This document shows, one piece after another, positions 42,901 to 52,136 of a stretch of DNA of 64,000 bases; position 1 is the first letter of the stretch; each line of letters opens with the position of its first letter. The notes beneath the pieces were generated by a model. That model did not search any database. It was given only the letters and a program-made list of their open reading frames with translations, and was not told the origin of the DNA. The position numbers and the translations under genes are program-made. The stretch is from Curvularia sp. ZM96 (Eukaryota > Ascomycota > Dothideomycetes > Pleosporales > Pleosporaceae): NCBI GenBank assembly GCA_022457065.1, contig JAJGBQ010000002.1:2356001-2420000 (forward strand). Reading direction: 5' to 3'.

Positions 42901-43158
42901 GACGGTTGTCTTGTTGGTGTGGGCTTCGGTGGGCTGGTTGAGGAACTTCATGCGCGCCAGCAGGCCCGGAGAGACATTTCGCGCGAGTTTGGTGGTGCTT
43001 TCGAGGTGTGGAGGCGTGGGCCGAAGGGGCTTGGGCGACGATGGTGCTGTCGATGGGGCGATGGATGGATTGGGCGGTGTCTTCGCTGGCAGGTCAACGG
43101 CAGTCGCGGGGCTGCTGCTGCTGTTGTTCACTGGAGGCGGCGCGCCCGGGAGGCTCAT
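39946..43158 (-). CDS. KAR9: KAR9-like spindle-positioning protein
   Basis: A 1070-residue KAR9-family protein that links microtubule plus ends (via EB1/Bim1) to actin-based transport for nuclear and spindle positioning. The frame extends to 43251 only from a GTG; I use the first ATG (43158). Residues about 1-310 are a Pro/Ser/Thr-rich disordered tail. The central 450 residues are a long helical domain typical of KAR9 (IESYFARRHYPRAGSIYTLSKASFTNQIQ; DIVMSWGEIKKTLKGIKNQVEIAMEWEELWNNVLGEIG). The last 300 residues are basic and Ser/Pro-rich, with two SxIP motifs (SAIP and SSIP) next to basic residues, as needed for EB1 binding. No introns evident. Confidence 0.85.
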   Translation of the reverse strand: MSLPGAPPPVNNSSSSPATAVDLPAKTPPNPSIAPSTAPSSPKPLRPTPPHLESTTKLARNVSPGLLARMKFLNQPTEAHTNKTTVDVGRIEQDRLRRLDEFRKQRSLDIERRGTAWTGKTTQPTPTLTPLIPQSTGGSVPTLVMEADFESDRSSVVSTSDKVLPSESEADVELDMQKYRLPDVTKPEKALSQTLAATTTAATPTPTPPPTTTTITTPPEEEVAPPPPAPATHPPATLAPSPPLPSPPVETKPTRPPTPPPKDSPPLPPLPLADEHEASVLDDNNGIDIESYFARRHYPRAGSIYTLSKASFTNQIQQLTSMKLPPTTIASEITALASPTQAARALHKAANDIRLWISKTKEVLSGLDADDDVEWAAAAGREGLAEVDIAIGKFEQLVNVYIGAIEDLQSRPDIAQLPTRDQVTLVTQMEDIVMSWGEIKKTLKGIKNQVEIAMEWEELWNNVLGEIGAEVENLSRLVFEMEERRHRVISDSVAEAPEKFDIAELENIVEEIPRKQAILNSKRFSMPTLSVLSPVSPIPQIEQENSRLLALFAKLQPLRASLDFLPMRLNTFQMRAKHIFPSACDELHRRREQLEAQEKKLEAEADALREELGEDKWVHSFRQAGSKAVAMYDSCMKSIQRLQQAIDDSDDEKLAARIATYKDKRDHYPPSMRRVLELIDIEMKHRATVNGEILRIQQDVRSKVEDLETVTGNMDAILDDFTARRKLRDSVSTVLSARTEASFAHSNLDTPGSSPASSVVMSRKSSAANSAITPLGAKPRQPSAAASKSAIPASRRYSSMPQSTSAPPRKSLPSARLNFAPSRAMSGTASSQARAKTPTDKPAVKPRWNSDTHLRDTVIGHNFKPLSLTTPSPFRKDKDTPNASGRNSAASRSSIPVRSPLGRSAALSPAVSARSTSTSPSLQRPVRPLASPMQSPATPAKGKSAVRPTPTSSPQTHTTTPGSSRRVPTAGQDGTSPGGEESPAALRASRPSSSSANRRSSILFGSKQRPGSAPKSTETSPASVPGRTTSRLGSAGEGRASRAGEARADSRVGGRQSSQGQNKAVKPVWR

Positions 43159-44232
43159 CGAGCATTTCTCTGCTTGGACCTCGAGAAGATCTCCAGGTCG
43201 CGTCCTGACGAGAAAAAGAGGGCTGCGCACGCCGGAGTGCGCTGGATGCACGGATGCGCTGCTTCGGGAGATTGAGTCGTTTGCTCGAGTATTGGGGGAT
43301 GCCGGATCCGACGTCGCGTCAGTCAGTCAGCCAGCCAGCCGGAGCACGCGCGGGTTGCTTTTGGGAAGAGACACGGAGCCAGCAGAGATATTGGGACCGG
43401 ATGCGTTCGCTGTCCTCTGCTGCGATAATGGTACGGTCTGGCCGGGCGACTCGTTCCCACAGCAATCAGCAGTTCGCAACGTCCCGCCATGAGACACCGA
43501 GTGCCGCTGTGCCCAATTTCCGCCAGCGTCCCCCCTGCCATGCTGCTGCTGTCCATGCTCCCCAGCCCCTCCACGCCGCCTCGCCGCCGTCTGTGCCACG
43601 CCTTAGACGCCCGTATTCCCTTGTGCGGTGTGGACATGCTTTGCACACGTCGTCACAAAATGCACCCGATCCCCGGTGCGGTGCTTGTGCATCGCCCAGC
43701 CTCCGTGGGCCAAACTCTCTTCGTGTGGACACGTCTGCAATCATTCCCTGCGCCCCTTGAGACACGGCTACCCACACACATCAGTCCAACAGGCATCCAT
43801 GTGTCTAGTATAGTAGGTGTGGTATTACAGTACAAGTGTATCTAGACATTATTACTGTACATGGCAGGTCCTTGTCTGCCCCAGGTTCCAGTCTTGGCAA
43901 GAACTGACTTGAACTCCATTTCATACAATATATATCTGCCTGCAAGCCGCTGCTCGTCCAAAAGGGGAGGGGGTATCTATCTCAAGTCGCCAGCCATATC
44001 CAGCGCACGCTGAGCCGAGCGATGCTACAAGAAGCCCGGACGTTTCCATCCAGGGCCTTCTCTCAAGGAGAGGACAAGAAGAAAGGAAAAATAAACTTCG
44101 GTGGCGAAGAGCTGAGATTGTGTGAAGCCATGATCATCGTGCAAATTAGAAAAAGATGATATCGGTAAAAAGCATGAACAGCGAAAGAAACAGGGGAAAA
44201 CAGCCCTCGGGATTTGCCAGCTTCTGGCCACT
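43159..44232. other. KAR9 upstream region, no gene seen
   Basis: About 1.1 kb, GC-rich near KAR9 and then mixed. Frames here are antisense or random. An out-of-frame ATG at 43165 (minus) opens a 23-codon upstream frame that overlaps the KAR9 start. Confidence 0.45.
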
Positions 44233-45723
44233 TCACAGCGCCTCGTAGTTCGGGTCGATCTGTAGTGTAGGTGTCCTCGTTTGGTTCTTCTGCTTCAGCC
44301 ATTCCAGCGTGATTTCCTCACGCACGCCCTGGCACCATTGCAGAATCGCCGCGTCAAACTTCTGCCATGCCTCTGCGTCCTTGCCCTGCACTACGCCCAT
44401 GACATCAACGTCCAGCTTGATGTCCCAGCGTAGCTCGGCGGCCTTGACCCAGTAGCGCAGGTTGTCGGCACAGCGGTATGGCTTGGTCGTGTCGGTGTGG
44501 TACGTCTTGATCTGCTCAAAGTGTCGTTTCGACCTTCGGACCAGTGTGTTGTGCAGGCGCACCAGTCGGAGTCCGTCCTGGAGCGTGGCCAGAAAAGGTG
44601 TCGGGAGCTCGGTGCCGGTAGGGGCAGTCCATTCGGGAAGGGCTTCAGAGCTGGTTTCGTCAAATGATCGGAGGAAGAGGACTTCTCGCTCGCGTTCTTT
44701 GCCGGTCCAGTCGCCCTCGCGCCACGACCACGTCTCGCGCGCCTCTTGCTCTTCACGCTCCTTCTCTTCTTCCGTGTCAAGAAGCGCGCTGATGTCGTCA
44801 ACCCACTGCTTGAGCTGAGTCACCTCGTATGGCTGGACACCGTTTCCAAAGTTGCGAATCGCGAGACGCTTCAAAACCTCTAGTGTGTCATATAGCTCCT
44901 TGCGAATCGCGCGTTCTGATTTGATGGCGTAAAGCCGCTGAGGCTCTTCGTGTGCAGTGTAGTAGTTTTTGGCGGCCCTGATGGCCAGCGTCGTAACATC
45001 CAGCAGGTTCAGACCCTGGACCTCGTGCCATCCTGAAGCCTCGGCACCGCCGTTCTTTGCCGTCTTGCCATCCGGGTGGACGTCAGAGAATCCCTTTTCA
45101 AGCTCGTGCAGGTGCTTCATCGACTCGGCAAGCGACTCGCGTAGCTCACGACGAAGCACCGTCATGTCGGGTGGCGGGGGGACGTAGATGGGGTTGTTCT
45201 TGTATGTGCTGACGGTAGGCGGGAGCATCATGGGCTCGGGGTCCTCCCAGGCCATCGAGGCCGTCTCGTCGAGTGGTGACTCAACAAAGTGTTCGCTCAT
45301 TGGGTCCGGAGAACTAGGTGACAGCAGAGGAAATTCGCCATCGAGGCCTGGCGAGACTGGCTCGTTGCCGCTCGCTGTGCGCGATCCCGGCTTGCGTGCC
45401 TTGGCTACTCGTCCCGTTGCGGTGTCGAGCAGCCCCGTCCTGGCGAAGTAGTATTGTAGATGGGCAATGGTGCCCAGGTTCATGACGCTCTCTCTGCTCT
45501 TTGCAGACTTGGAGAACTCTGTGCCCTCGGGCCTCATGTATCCACGCCTCCTGCCGCCATCGGAGAGCCGGGAGCCGGCCGAGCGGCCAGAGACAGAGGA
45601 GACGGACGAGGCCGTCGAGACGGAGCGATCGAGGGGCGGGATGGCACCGATGGCCAGGGAGGGCGTTGCCCAAGGGTCGGGCGATGTCGAGCGCTGAGGC
45701 GGGGAGTTTGGTGTCGTGTCCAT
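44233..45723 (-). CDS. fungal protein of unknown function, acidic/helical C-terminus
   Basis: A 496-residue intronless protein. I start at 45723 (MDTTPNSPP), which has A at -3 and G at +4. An in-frame ATG at 45810 would add 29 residues in a weak context. The N-terminal 190 residues are Ser/Pro-rich and disordered (RSTSPDPWATPSL; SVSTASSVSSVSGRSAGSR). A conserved-looking region begins at NLGTIAHLQYYFARTGLLDTATGR. The C-terminal 280 residues are helical: LRRELRESLAESMKHLHELEKGF; LNLLDVTTLAIRAAKNYYTAHEEPQRLYAIKSERAIRKELYDTLEVLKRLAIRNF; and a Trp-rich end. No catalytic motif or membrane segment is seen, and I do not recognise a named family. Confidence 0.8.
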   Translation of the reverse strand: MDTTPNSPPQRSTSPDPWATPSLAIGAIPPLDRSVSTASSVSSVSGRSAGSRLSDGGRRRGYMRPEGTEFSKSAKSRESVMNLGTIAHLQYYFARTGLLDTATGRVAKARKPGSRTASGNEPVSPGLDGEFPLLSPSSPDPMSEHFVESPLDETASMAWEDPEPMMLPPTVSTYKNNPIYVPPPPDMTVLRRELRESLAESMKHLHELEKGFSDVHPDGKTAKNGGAEASGWHEVQGLNLLDVTTLAIRAAKNYYTAHEEPQRLYAIKSERAIRKELYDTLEVLKRLAIRNFGNGVQPYEVTQLKQWVDDISALLDTEEEKEREEQEARETWSWREGDWTGKEREREVLFLRSFDETSSEALPEWTAPTGTELPTPFLATLQDGLRLVRLHNTLVRRSKRHFEQIKTYHTDTTKPYRCADNLRYWVKAAELRWDIKLDVDVMGVVQGKDAEAWQKFDAAILQWCQGVREEITLEWLKQKNQTRTPTLQIDPNYEAL

Positions 45724-46328
45724 GTTGGTAGACAGGGGTGGGAGGTGCAGAGCCGTAGCAGTCGTGAGACTCCTTATCAGCAGCGAGATTCGGTGTTTTG
45801 TCCTCGGCATTTACGGAGAGTGAGAAGTGATTTTCAACGGCTCCCGTTGTTTGCGGAGCCACCTGGGCAATGTGCGGTTGTTGCTATGTGACTCGGCGGC
45901 GAAAGGGGGGCGTTTGATTAGAGGTTTCATCGACGGGGGAGCGACGCGAGATTGTATCCGAAAACAACGCGAGGCTAGCGTCACCATCGCCTGGCGCGCC
46001 CTGACGGCGACGCAATTTCCGGCAGCCGTGAACACATAGCGGTGGTGACAGGAGGGCGCTGACTGTGTGCAGTAAAAAAAAGAAATACGGCCGTTGAGCT
46101 CCCCGACCCTGTCTGCTGAGTGCGGCTGCTCTTTGCTTTGCCCGCCGGCGTCTGTGGCCCCGCATTCTTTTCCATCCCATCTGCGACGTGGCAGGGGCTG
46201 CGAGGGCCGGCGTAGCGCGTCGGTTTCGCTCTGGCTATGACGTCGCGCCTTCCCCATGTGAACGCAGCGAGCTGGGCAATCTCATGCTCTAATTACACCC
46301 CTCTCCCTCTAATCACTCCCCACTGTAC
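45724..46328. promoter_or_regulatory. divergent promoter, unknown protein and acylphosphatase
   Basis: About 600 bp between divergent starts, with CT-rich tracts before both ATGs. The ATG at 45810 for the minus gene lies inside. No separate gene seen. Confidence 0.4.
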
Positions 46329-46738
46329 ATGAAGCGCTTCCTCTCCTCTGCTGCTGCTGCAATGTCGTCCAAGCGAGTCCGTCTCCTCCGCGCCCGCCTG
46401 GGCAGAGGCTAACACGCGCACCCAGATCCAGTACAAGGTCGAGGGTCAAGTGCAGGGCGTGAACTTCAGGTCCTTTACCCAGAAGCAAGCCCGCAGCCTG
46501 GGTGTCACTGGCTACGTTACCAATGCGTCCGACGGAAGCGTATGCCTTCTCTCATGCTGCTGCTCACCTCGCCCACACTAACCCCTTCTAGGTCCAGGGC
46601 GAGGCCCAGGGCACCGAGGACAAGATCAATGACTTTGTCCAGCATCTGCACAAGGGACCGCCAGCCTCGTCCGTCTCCAAGGTCGATCACTCCGACATTG
46701 CCACAAAAGCCGACGAGAGCAGCTTCAGCGTTCAGTAG
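46329..46738 (+). CDS. acylphosphatase
   Basis: A 102-residue acylphosphatase (hydrolyses acyl phosphates such as 1,3-bisphosphoglycerate) split over three short exons: 46329..46376, 46426..46539 and 46592..46738. Phases are all zero. The fold signature is clear: YKVEGQVQGVNFRSFTQKQA, where VNFR carries the catalytic Arg; GVTGYVTNASDGSVQGEAQG, where the Asn is the second catalytic residue; and a HLHKGPPASSVSKV end. Intron 1 has an unusual donor (GTCCGT) but a fitting branch and acceptor. The start at 46329 gives a short basic/Ala N-terminus that might target mitochondria; the second ATG at 46362 (MSSKR) gives the usual cytosolic length. Confidence 0.88.
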
Positions 46739-47410
46739 GCTGTGTGCATAGGGCGTGTCGAGAGACTATTGGTGGACAAGGACGACAGCTACGACCACTT
46801 GACAGAATCTCCAAGGCCAGCATTGCCAACCCTCTTTATACCAAGATGCGTGGGGGGGACATTGTAACGTTGATAGGAACCAAGAATGTCCATTCCGCCA
46901 ATCAGTTCCGCATGCACCAGTGCCATCTACCTTACTCTGCTGGCTGCAGCAAATATGTCCATCCATCTTCTCCACACATCGGACCATGCTGCTACGTATT
47001 CGCGTATTTCTATCCCAAAGTAGAAATTCCAACATCGCCCTGCTGTGTGAATAAGCTCGAACATTCCCTACCCCGCGTACTCGCTGCAGAAGCCCCATTG
47101 ACTCTCACGATCCTTCGACGTACAACTCGAGCTATCTTCGGATGGTGCTTGACATGCTGGTCTGTAGAAGATGAAGTTTTGGACCTATCTACTACTCCAG
47201 GTTGCAGCACTGAACTACCGTTGTGAAAAACTTCTCTTCTATCCTCTAGTGCGCAACCTACCAACAGCGAGCGTTTGAGATACGCAAGCCCAGACTCAAA
47301 GCGGAGAACCAAACTGTGGCGCTTTGCTCAGAAAATGTAAGCATTCCTGCTATCAGCCTTATGGGCGAAAGTGGGTCGCTTAGGGTGAGTACGAGTCCCC
47401 GAGATCCCGA

Positions 47411-47423
47411 CGGTTATATTCCG
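47411..47423 (+). promoter_or_regulatory. CGG-N7-CCG element (alternative oxidase induction-type motif)
   Basis: CGGTTATATTCCG, 617 bp upstream of the AOX ATG. In Neurospora crassa a CGG-N7-CCG inverted element in the aod-1 promoter is required for induction by respiratory inhibition and is bound by the zinc-cluster pair AOD2/AOD5. The match in form and gene is exact; use here is inferred. Confidence 0.55.
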
Positions 47424-47912
47424 GGATGAAGAGTCAACCACTTGGTGCAGCCAACACTGACAATATCAACATCTGAAAATCGAAAAAAGCTTCTGGTCTC
47501 AATGGAAGCTACATAGAATGCTCTTAGAATAAAATATAATCCATTTCCAGTTGTCTGAGTTCCTCTGGCAGGGATATAAGCCAATGTCTGCATTTAGAAC
47601 TCCGATGCTTGGCACTGCAGTCCCGATTTCTTCTCGTGAGCTGAATATCAAATTGCTCAGCCGCGTCGAACTCGTCGCTGCACGCGACCTATGCTTCCCG
47701 CTCTCGACACGTCTGCTTACCATCTCGGCATCTTAAACAAAGCCGATTTGCCCACTGGCGCTGCTGCACAATGGATTCGCCCCAATATATCGGCGAAATC
47801 CTATGCGCATTCCTGTTTCACCCTGCATGACTGAGCGTCATCGGTGACTGTCTACGAAAACATCACTACTATTGGAAGAACTTGCTCTAGTCCTTTGTGT
47901 CATGTTCGCTTT

Positions 47913-47922
47913 TATATATAAA
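47913..47922 (+). promoter_or_regulatory. TATA box of alternative oxidase
   Basis: TATATATAAA lies 118 bp upstream of the ATG at 48040, in a region otherwise moderate in AT. A strong TATA fits a stress-inducible gene. Confidence 0.65.
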
Positions 47923-48039
47923 CGACCCATGGGTGCCTCAGCCTCTACCCTTACCTAACATCAGCACTCACCATTATACCTACACGACACCGTATACATC
48001 ACACTCAACTACTCAATATACCCACTTGCCCTATCACAT

Positions 48040-49266
48040 ATGATCTCCACCAGAGCAACAATATGCGGATCAGTGGCCTCGAAACGGGGTACCGCACAAC
48101 TGATCAAGTCCTTCCAGAGCTACAATACCGGACTTCGACCCATTTTCGTCGCGACTCGGTACATCAGAACTCCAAACACTCGGCGCAACTTTTCTTCTTC
48201 ACCCAGCGGTGAAGCCAAGATCAAGGAGTTCTTTGAGAAGCATCCGACTGAGAAGGTCCGCAAGACACAGGCAGCATGGCCGCATCCAGGTATGCACACT
48301 GATATCACCCAACCTGCCAGCCACTGACAATGCCTAGTATATACAGAAGAGCAGATGAACCAAGTCATCGTCGCTCATCGTGAAGCCAAGACATTATCTG
48401 ACAAGGTTGCTCTCATTGCTGTCAAGGTGCTGCGCTGGGGTCTCGACAAAGCGACCGGATATAAGCACGAGAAGCCTGTGGACGTGGATGCCAAAAACCC
48501 AGTGGCAGCACGAAAACAGTTTGCCATGACCGAAGAAAAATACCTGATTCGGAATGTCTTCTTGGAGAGCGTTGCAGGCGTGCCTGGCATGGTAGCTGGT
48601 ATGCTACGCCACCTGCATTCTATGCGGAGAATGAAGCGAGACAATGGATGGTGCGTATTTCTTGCGTCTTGGGAATGAGATCTCCACTAATGCACAGTGT
48701 CTAGGATTGAATCCTTGCTCGAAGAGAGCTACAACGAACGCATGCATCTGCTTGTGTTCCTGAAGATGCAGCGCCCAGGCCCCTTCATGCGCCTCATGGT
48801 GCTTGGGGCGCAAGGTGTTTGGTGTAACGCTCTGTTCTTCGCCTACCTCCTCAGCCCTCGTACTGTTCACCGCTTTGTTGGGTATCTTGAAGAGGAGGCA
48901 GTCATCACGTACACACGCCAGATCCAAGACCTTGATGCAGGCCGTCTTCCCAAATGGGAAAAGATGGAAGCGCCCGAGATTGCAGTTGACTACTGGAAAA
49001 TGCCAGAGGGCCACCGCACAATGCGAGATCTGCTTCTCTACAGTATGTGCACCTCATGAATATGCAATATTGACCACGCTAACATCATCCCAGTTCGCGC
49101 AGATGAGAGTAAGCACCGAGAAGTCAACCACACCTTTGGTAACCTCGATCAAAAGGAGGACCCCAACCCTTACGTTAGCGAATACCGGAATCCCGAACTG
49201 CCACACCCAACCAAGGATCTGGCACACCAAAAGCCAACTGGTTGGGAAAGACATGAGGTCATTTGA
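48040..49266 (+). CDS. AOX: mitochondrial alternative oxidase
   Basis: Cyanide-resistant ubiquinol oxidase of the inner mitochondrial membrane. It passes electrons from ubiquinol straight to oxygen, bypassing complexes III and IV. Four exons: 48040..48289, 48338..48650, 48705..49042 and 49094..49266, all phases fitting, give 357 residues. The first 60 residues are a presequence (MISTRATICGS...TRRNFSSSP). The diiron ligands sit in the four standard motifs: FLESVAGVPGMV, NERMHLL, LEEEAVITYTRQ and RADESKHREVNHT. Membrane-surface helices (FMRLMVLGAQGVWCNALFFAYLL) lie between. The fungal N-terminus lacks the regulatory Cys of plant enzymes as far as seen. Confidence 0.96.
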
Positions 49267-50311
49267 GATTTGATTTACCTTGCTTCCTCCTAGGCCGCCA
49301 GATATTCTTCTTTCGCCTGTCTTCTTTCCCTGTTTTTTTTTTAACATAGCATTTCTGGCGTTACTAGATCAAATGTCTCTAGAAAACGGATCCCCATATA
49401 GGAGAGGGCATCGTGACATGCGATAAAAATGTATTACTTAGATACTTGTGCCTTTTGGAGACTACTGAAAGACCGTTGCAGGTTGGCCGGGTCCGCACTT
49501 GGCTGTACCCCCTCCGAGAAAGTTCAGACACGGATCTGCAATTCGATACAACTCCACTCTCTATTTCATACGAACCGTCGGTGATATGCCATTTACTGGA
49601 CAAGACTGGAGGCTTTCAAAAGATGATAAACTTTCCGAATAGGGCCGCGCGGATCAGTGATATGCACCCCCGCAAACTGACAGGTTTCGGGATAGGAGCT
49701 AAACCAGGGCTGGACCACACCGCACAAGGACCAGGTACTCACCGGAAGGTTGCCGCCCCGCATGGCTGTCTTGTCTCGAACTTCAATGCAAGAGACTTCA
49801 AACAATGTTGCTGGCTCGCACTGAGGTGGAGACTTCTGCCACTTGAATGTACCCGGAAGGAATCTACACCGACTCAAGTGGAGGAACAGCAGACACGCCA
49901 CGTACTTGCATATACCCAAGGGAGATTGGCAATGGAGAAGACACGATCCTCGCAATACTGCTGGGTGTCTTCTCGATCGTGCAGCCTTGCGCTCGATTAA
50001 CAATAGCCTGCAGTCCTTGGTGTGCCGAGAAGGCTCCTGATCTCCGCATTCCTGCAGCCAATATACCGAGACCTCACAACCCCAACGAAGCCATGGGGGT
50101 ATTCCAATTCCTTCAATCATGTCAATGAATGGTGGCCACATTCTGAAGCTTGCTTGTGTTCGGGGCAAGGGCATACTGTGCCACTGGGGACATTGGATAG
50201 TATGTAGCCCCGGATATGTCTAACAATAGGCAGGCATCAACTACTGTCGTCGGCTATGATAACGGCGGAACCCCATAACCCTTCTGTAGGAGATCGTCGA
50301 AGTGGCTGGTC
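49267..50311. other. AOX 3' region to transposon left flank
   Basis: About 1 kb. A 193-codon minus frame (49593..50174) and a plus frame (49847..50128) overlap here. Neither has a domain or a convincing start. Nothing else recognised. Confidence 0.45.
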
Positions 50312-50313
50312 TA

Positions 50314-50359
50314 AGCTCGGACACCGAGTAGTGGCCACACCCAGTAGTGGCCACCCCAA
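50314..50359 (+). repeat. left terminal inverted repeat of the pogo-type element
   Basis: 46 bp, identical to the reverse complement of 52089..52134. Starts one base after the TA duplication and contains a 12-bp direct repeat, AGTAGTGGCCAC, twice. Confidence 0.92.
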
Positions 50360-50408
50360 TCAAAACAGCGTCACCAAACTTTGAAGCCAAACATCGCAGT
50401 AACAACGA

Positions 50409-52022
50409 TTAAATTCGCCACTTGCTACACATAGAATTAAAAGTAGTACTACTAGAAGTAATCTGCCTAGTTATAGTAGTTTTTCTTTGCTGCTGTCTAG
50501 TAGTTTTGACTGTTTCAGCAGCAGCAGCTTCTATCGCGAGCCTTACTGCTTCGCGATCAGCAAAACGCTGATTAGGATCTTGTTGAACTCGTTTTCTTCG
50601 CTGGTGATGATGCTGGATAGTCTGAAGCTGCTGTTCTAGCTGATTATTGCGTAGTTGTAGCTCTGCTACTTGAGTATTTTTGATATCAATAGCCTTACTA
50701 GCCTTGGCGAGTAACTAGCGGGTAGATCGCGACAGTAGCTCTGACTGTAGAAGCTGCTGCTGCGCGTAGTATATATCGCGAGACTGCTGTGGTGTACTTG
50801 GGCCGTCTATACTACTATTACTTAGCTGTTCTAGTAGTAGTGGAGTAATTGGGCGCGTCTAGATCTGCGAAGACTCCAGAACAAGCCTTGGGTTATATGG
50901 AGACAGCCCTGATGCCCGCCAGCCAGCCCGTATCACCCGATCAGATAGCCCAGCCTCTCGCGCCTAACAGTAGATTGATATAAAAGCTTGCTTCTTGATT
51001 AGTGCAGCGTCGTCAAGCGCAGCGAGGGCCTAGATCTGATTGCGATAGCTAGACTTGGTGACAGAGAACGGAGCTAGATCAAGTGGCTAGAGTATATGAG
51101 AGGAGTGAGCAGGCAGGTATAATAGATATATAGAGTGCTGATAGCAAGCCCACATAAATTCTAGAGTAATATGAGATCCATGGCCATCAAGTATTAGTAG
51201 TCGATTGCGTAGTTGAGCAGCGCGATCAGCAGCGCAATCAGTAGTTTCTGCGATAAATATCCGTGATAACCACTCAAATCCGATCTCGTTAGACGTCCAG
51301 CCATTAGCTGACGTGGTGTAGTACCACTCAGGTATAGCCTGTAATGGAAACCAGCTTGACTAAAGATTTTGGCCCTTAAAGACAATTACTGGTGATAACT
51401 TAGCCCCAGTAGCTGAGACGCACTCAATAATTAATACCCACTCGCGCGTTTCTGGCGATTGGACGTAAGCCTTGCGTTTAGTAGCTAAAGCAACTACTTG
51501 AGAGTTACTGCAGACGCCCAGCGCGATCTCAGTCTCATCCATATTATAGATATCCGCGTAACAGACGTTGAGTCGCGATCGCGTCTGCTCAAAGAGCTCA
51601 AAGAAAGCTCCGATCGCGTCTGGCGTCGCTGCCTTAGCCCTAGCAGTTTCGATCGTCCGGCCGACGACTGAGTGGACGCGTGGATTACGGCGTAGAAAGC
51701 TAGAGATCCAATGCTTGCCAAGTAGAGCAGTATCACCGTTCTAATCGAGTATCCGGATCACCATTTGCCGAAGGAGCGTATGGCTAGGTGGGCGCGCGCA
51801 GCTGTCTTCATATAGGATCCAGTTAACGAGTTTAATTTCTTGATCTAGTGATAATCGCTGCTCGTGGCGGTGAGCTATTACGCGTTGAACTCGCCCAGCG
51901 AGACGGTGGCGGACTGTTGATCGCGGGACGCCGTACGCGGCAGCAGCAGCTTTCTGTGATTTAAAAACACCAGCATGATAATCGCGGATAGCAGATTGAA
52001 TAGAGACTTCACGATTGGCCAT
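50409..52022 (-). pseudogene. pogo-type transposase, broken by seven TAG codons
   Basis: Frame from ATG 52022 to TAA at 50409, 537 codons plus the stop, with no frameshift. N-terminal HTH_Psq and CENP-B/Tc5-like DNA-binding region (SIQSAIRDYHAGVFKSQKAA; YGVPRSTVRHRLAG). Then a DDE_1 domain with D in NMDETEIALG, D in LDGHGSHI and D in the PLDLAPF motif; 35 residues separate the last two, as in DD35D fungal pogo elements. In-frame TAGs lie at 51741, 51360, 51087, 51030, 50964, 50859 and 50715 (lowest coordinate of each). Each is one C-to-T step from CAG (Gln), and at least two fall where relatives have Gln. No TGA or TAA interrupts the frame. Confidence 0.88.
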
Positions 52023-52088
52023 ATTAGACACGTTTTGGTGGTGGTGGATAGCTTCAAAATTCAAAAATAGTTATTGTTGGTGGAGTAG

Positions 52089-52134
52089 TTGGGGTGGCCA
52101 CTACTGGGTGTGGCCACTACTCGGTGTCCGAGCT
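52089..52134 (-). repeat. right terminal inverted repeat of the pogo-type element
   Basis: 46 bp, perfect inverted partner of the left repeat, followed by TA at 52135..52136. Perfect identity indicates little decay in the ends since insertion. Confidence 0.92.
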
Positions 52135-52136
52135 TA

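Larger units (their letters stand above)
46739..48039. promoter_or_regulatory. alternative oxidase upstream region
   Basis: About 1.3 kb. The left part holds the acylphosphatase 3' end and unsupported short frames. The right part is the promoter of alternative oxidase, with a CGG-N7-CCG element at 47411 and a TATA box at 47913. Confidence 0.5.
50314..52134 (-). mobile_element. Fot1/pogo-type DNA transposon (Tc1/mariner superfamily)
   Basis: A complete 1821-bp element. It is bounded by perfect 46-bp terminal inverted repeats (50314..50359 and 52089..52134) beginning AGCTCGGACACC and flanked by the expected TA target duplication (50312..50313 and 52135..52136). Each TIR holds two copies of AGTAGTGGCCAC, so four in total, likely transposase-binding sites. 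One transposase-like frame fills the interior on the minus strand but contains seven in-frame TAG codons, so the copy is inactive unless helped in trans. It lies between alternative oxidase and alcohol oxidase and interrupts no gene I can identify. Confidence 0.92.

Noticed and set aside
42293..43492. 399-codon plus-strand frame, Gly/Val-rich
   Set aside because: It is antisense to the KAR9 gene; the Gly/Val runs mirror Pro/Ser/Thr codons of the real protein.
49593..50174. 193-codon minus-strand frame beside the transposon
   Set aside because: No domain, an overlapping plus-strand frame and no homology-like motifs; could be chance.
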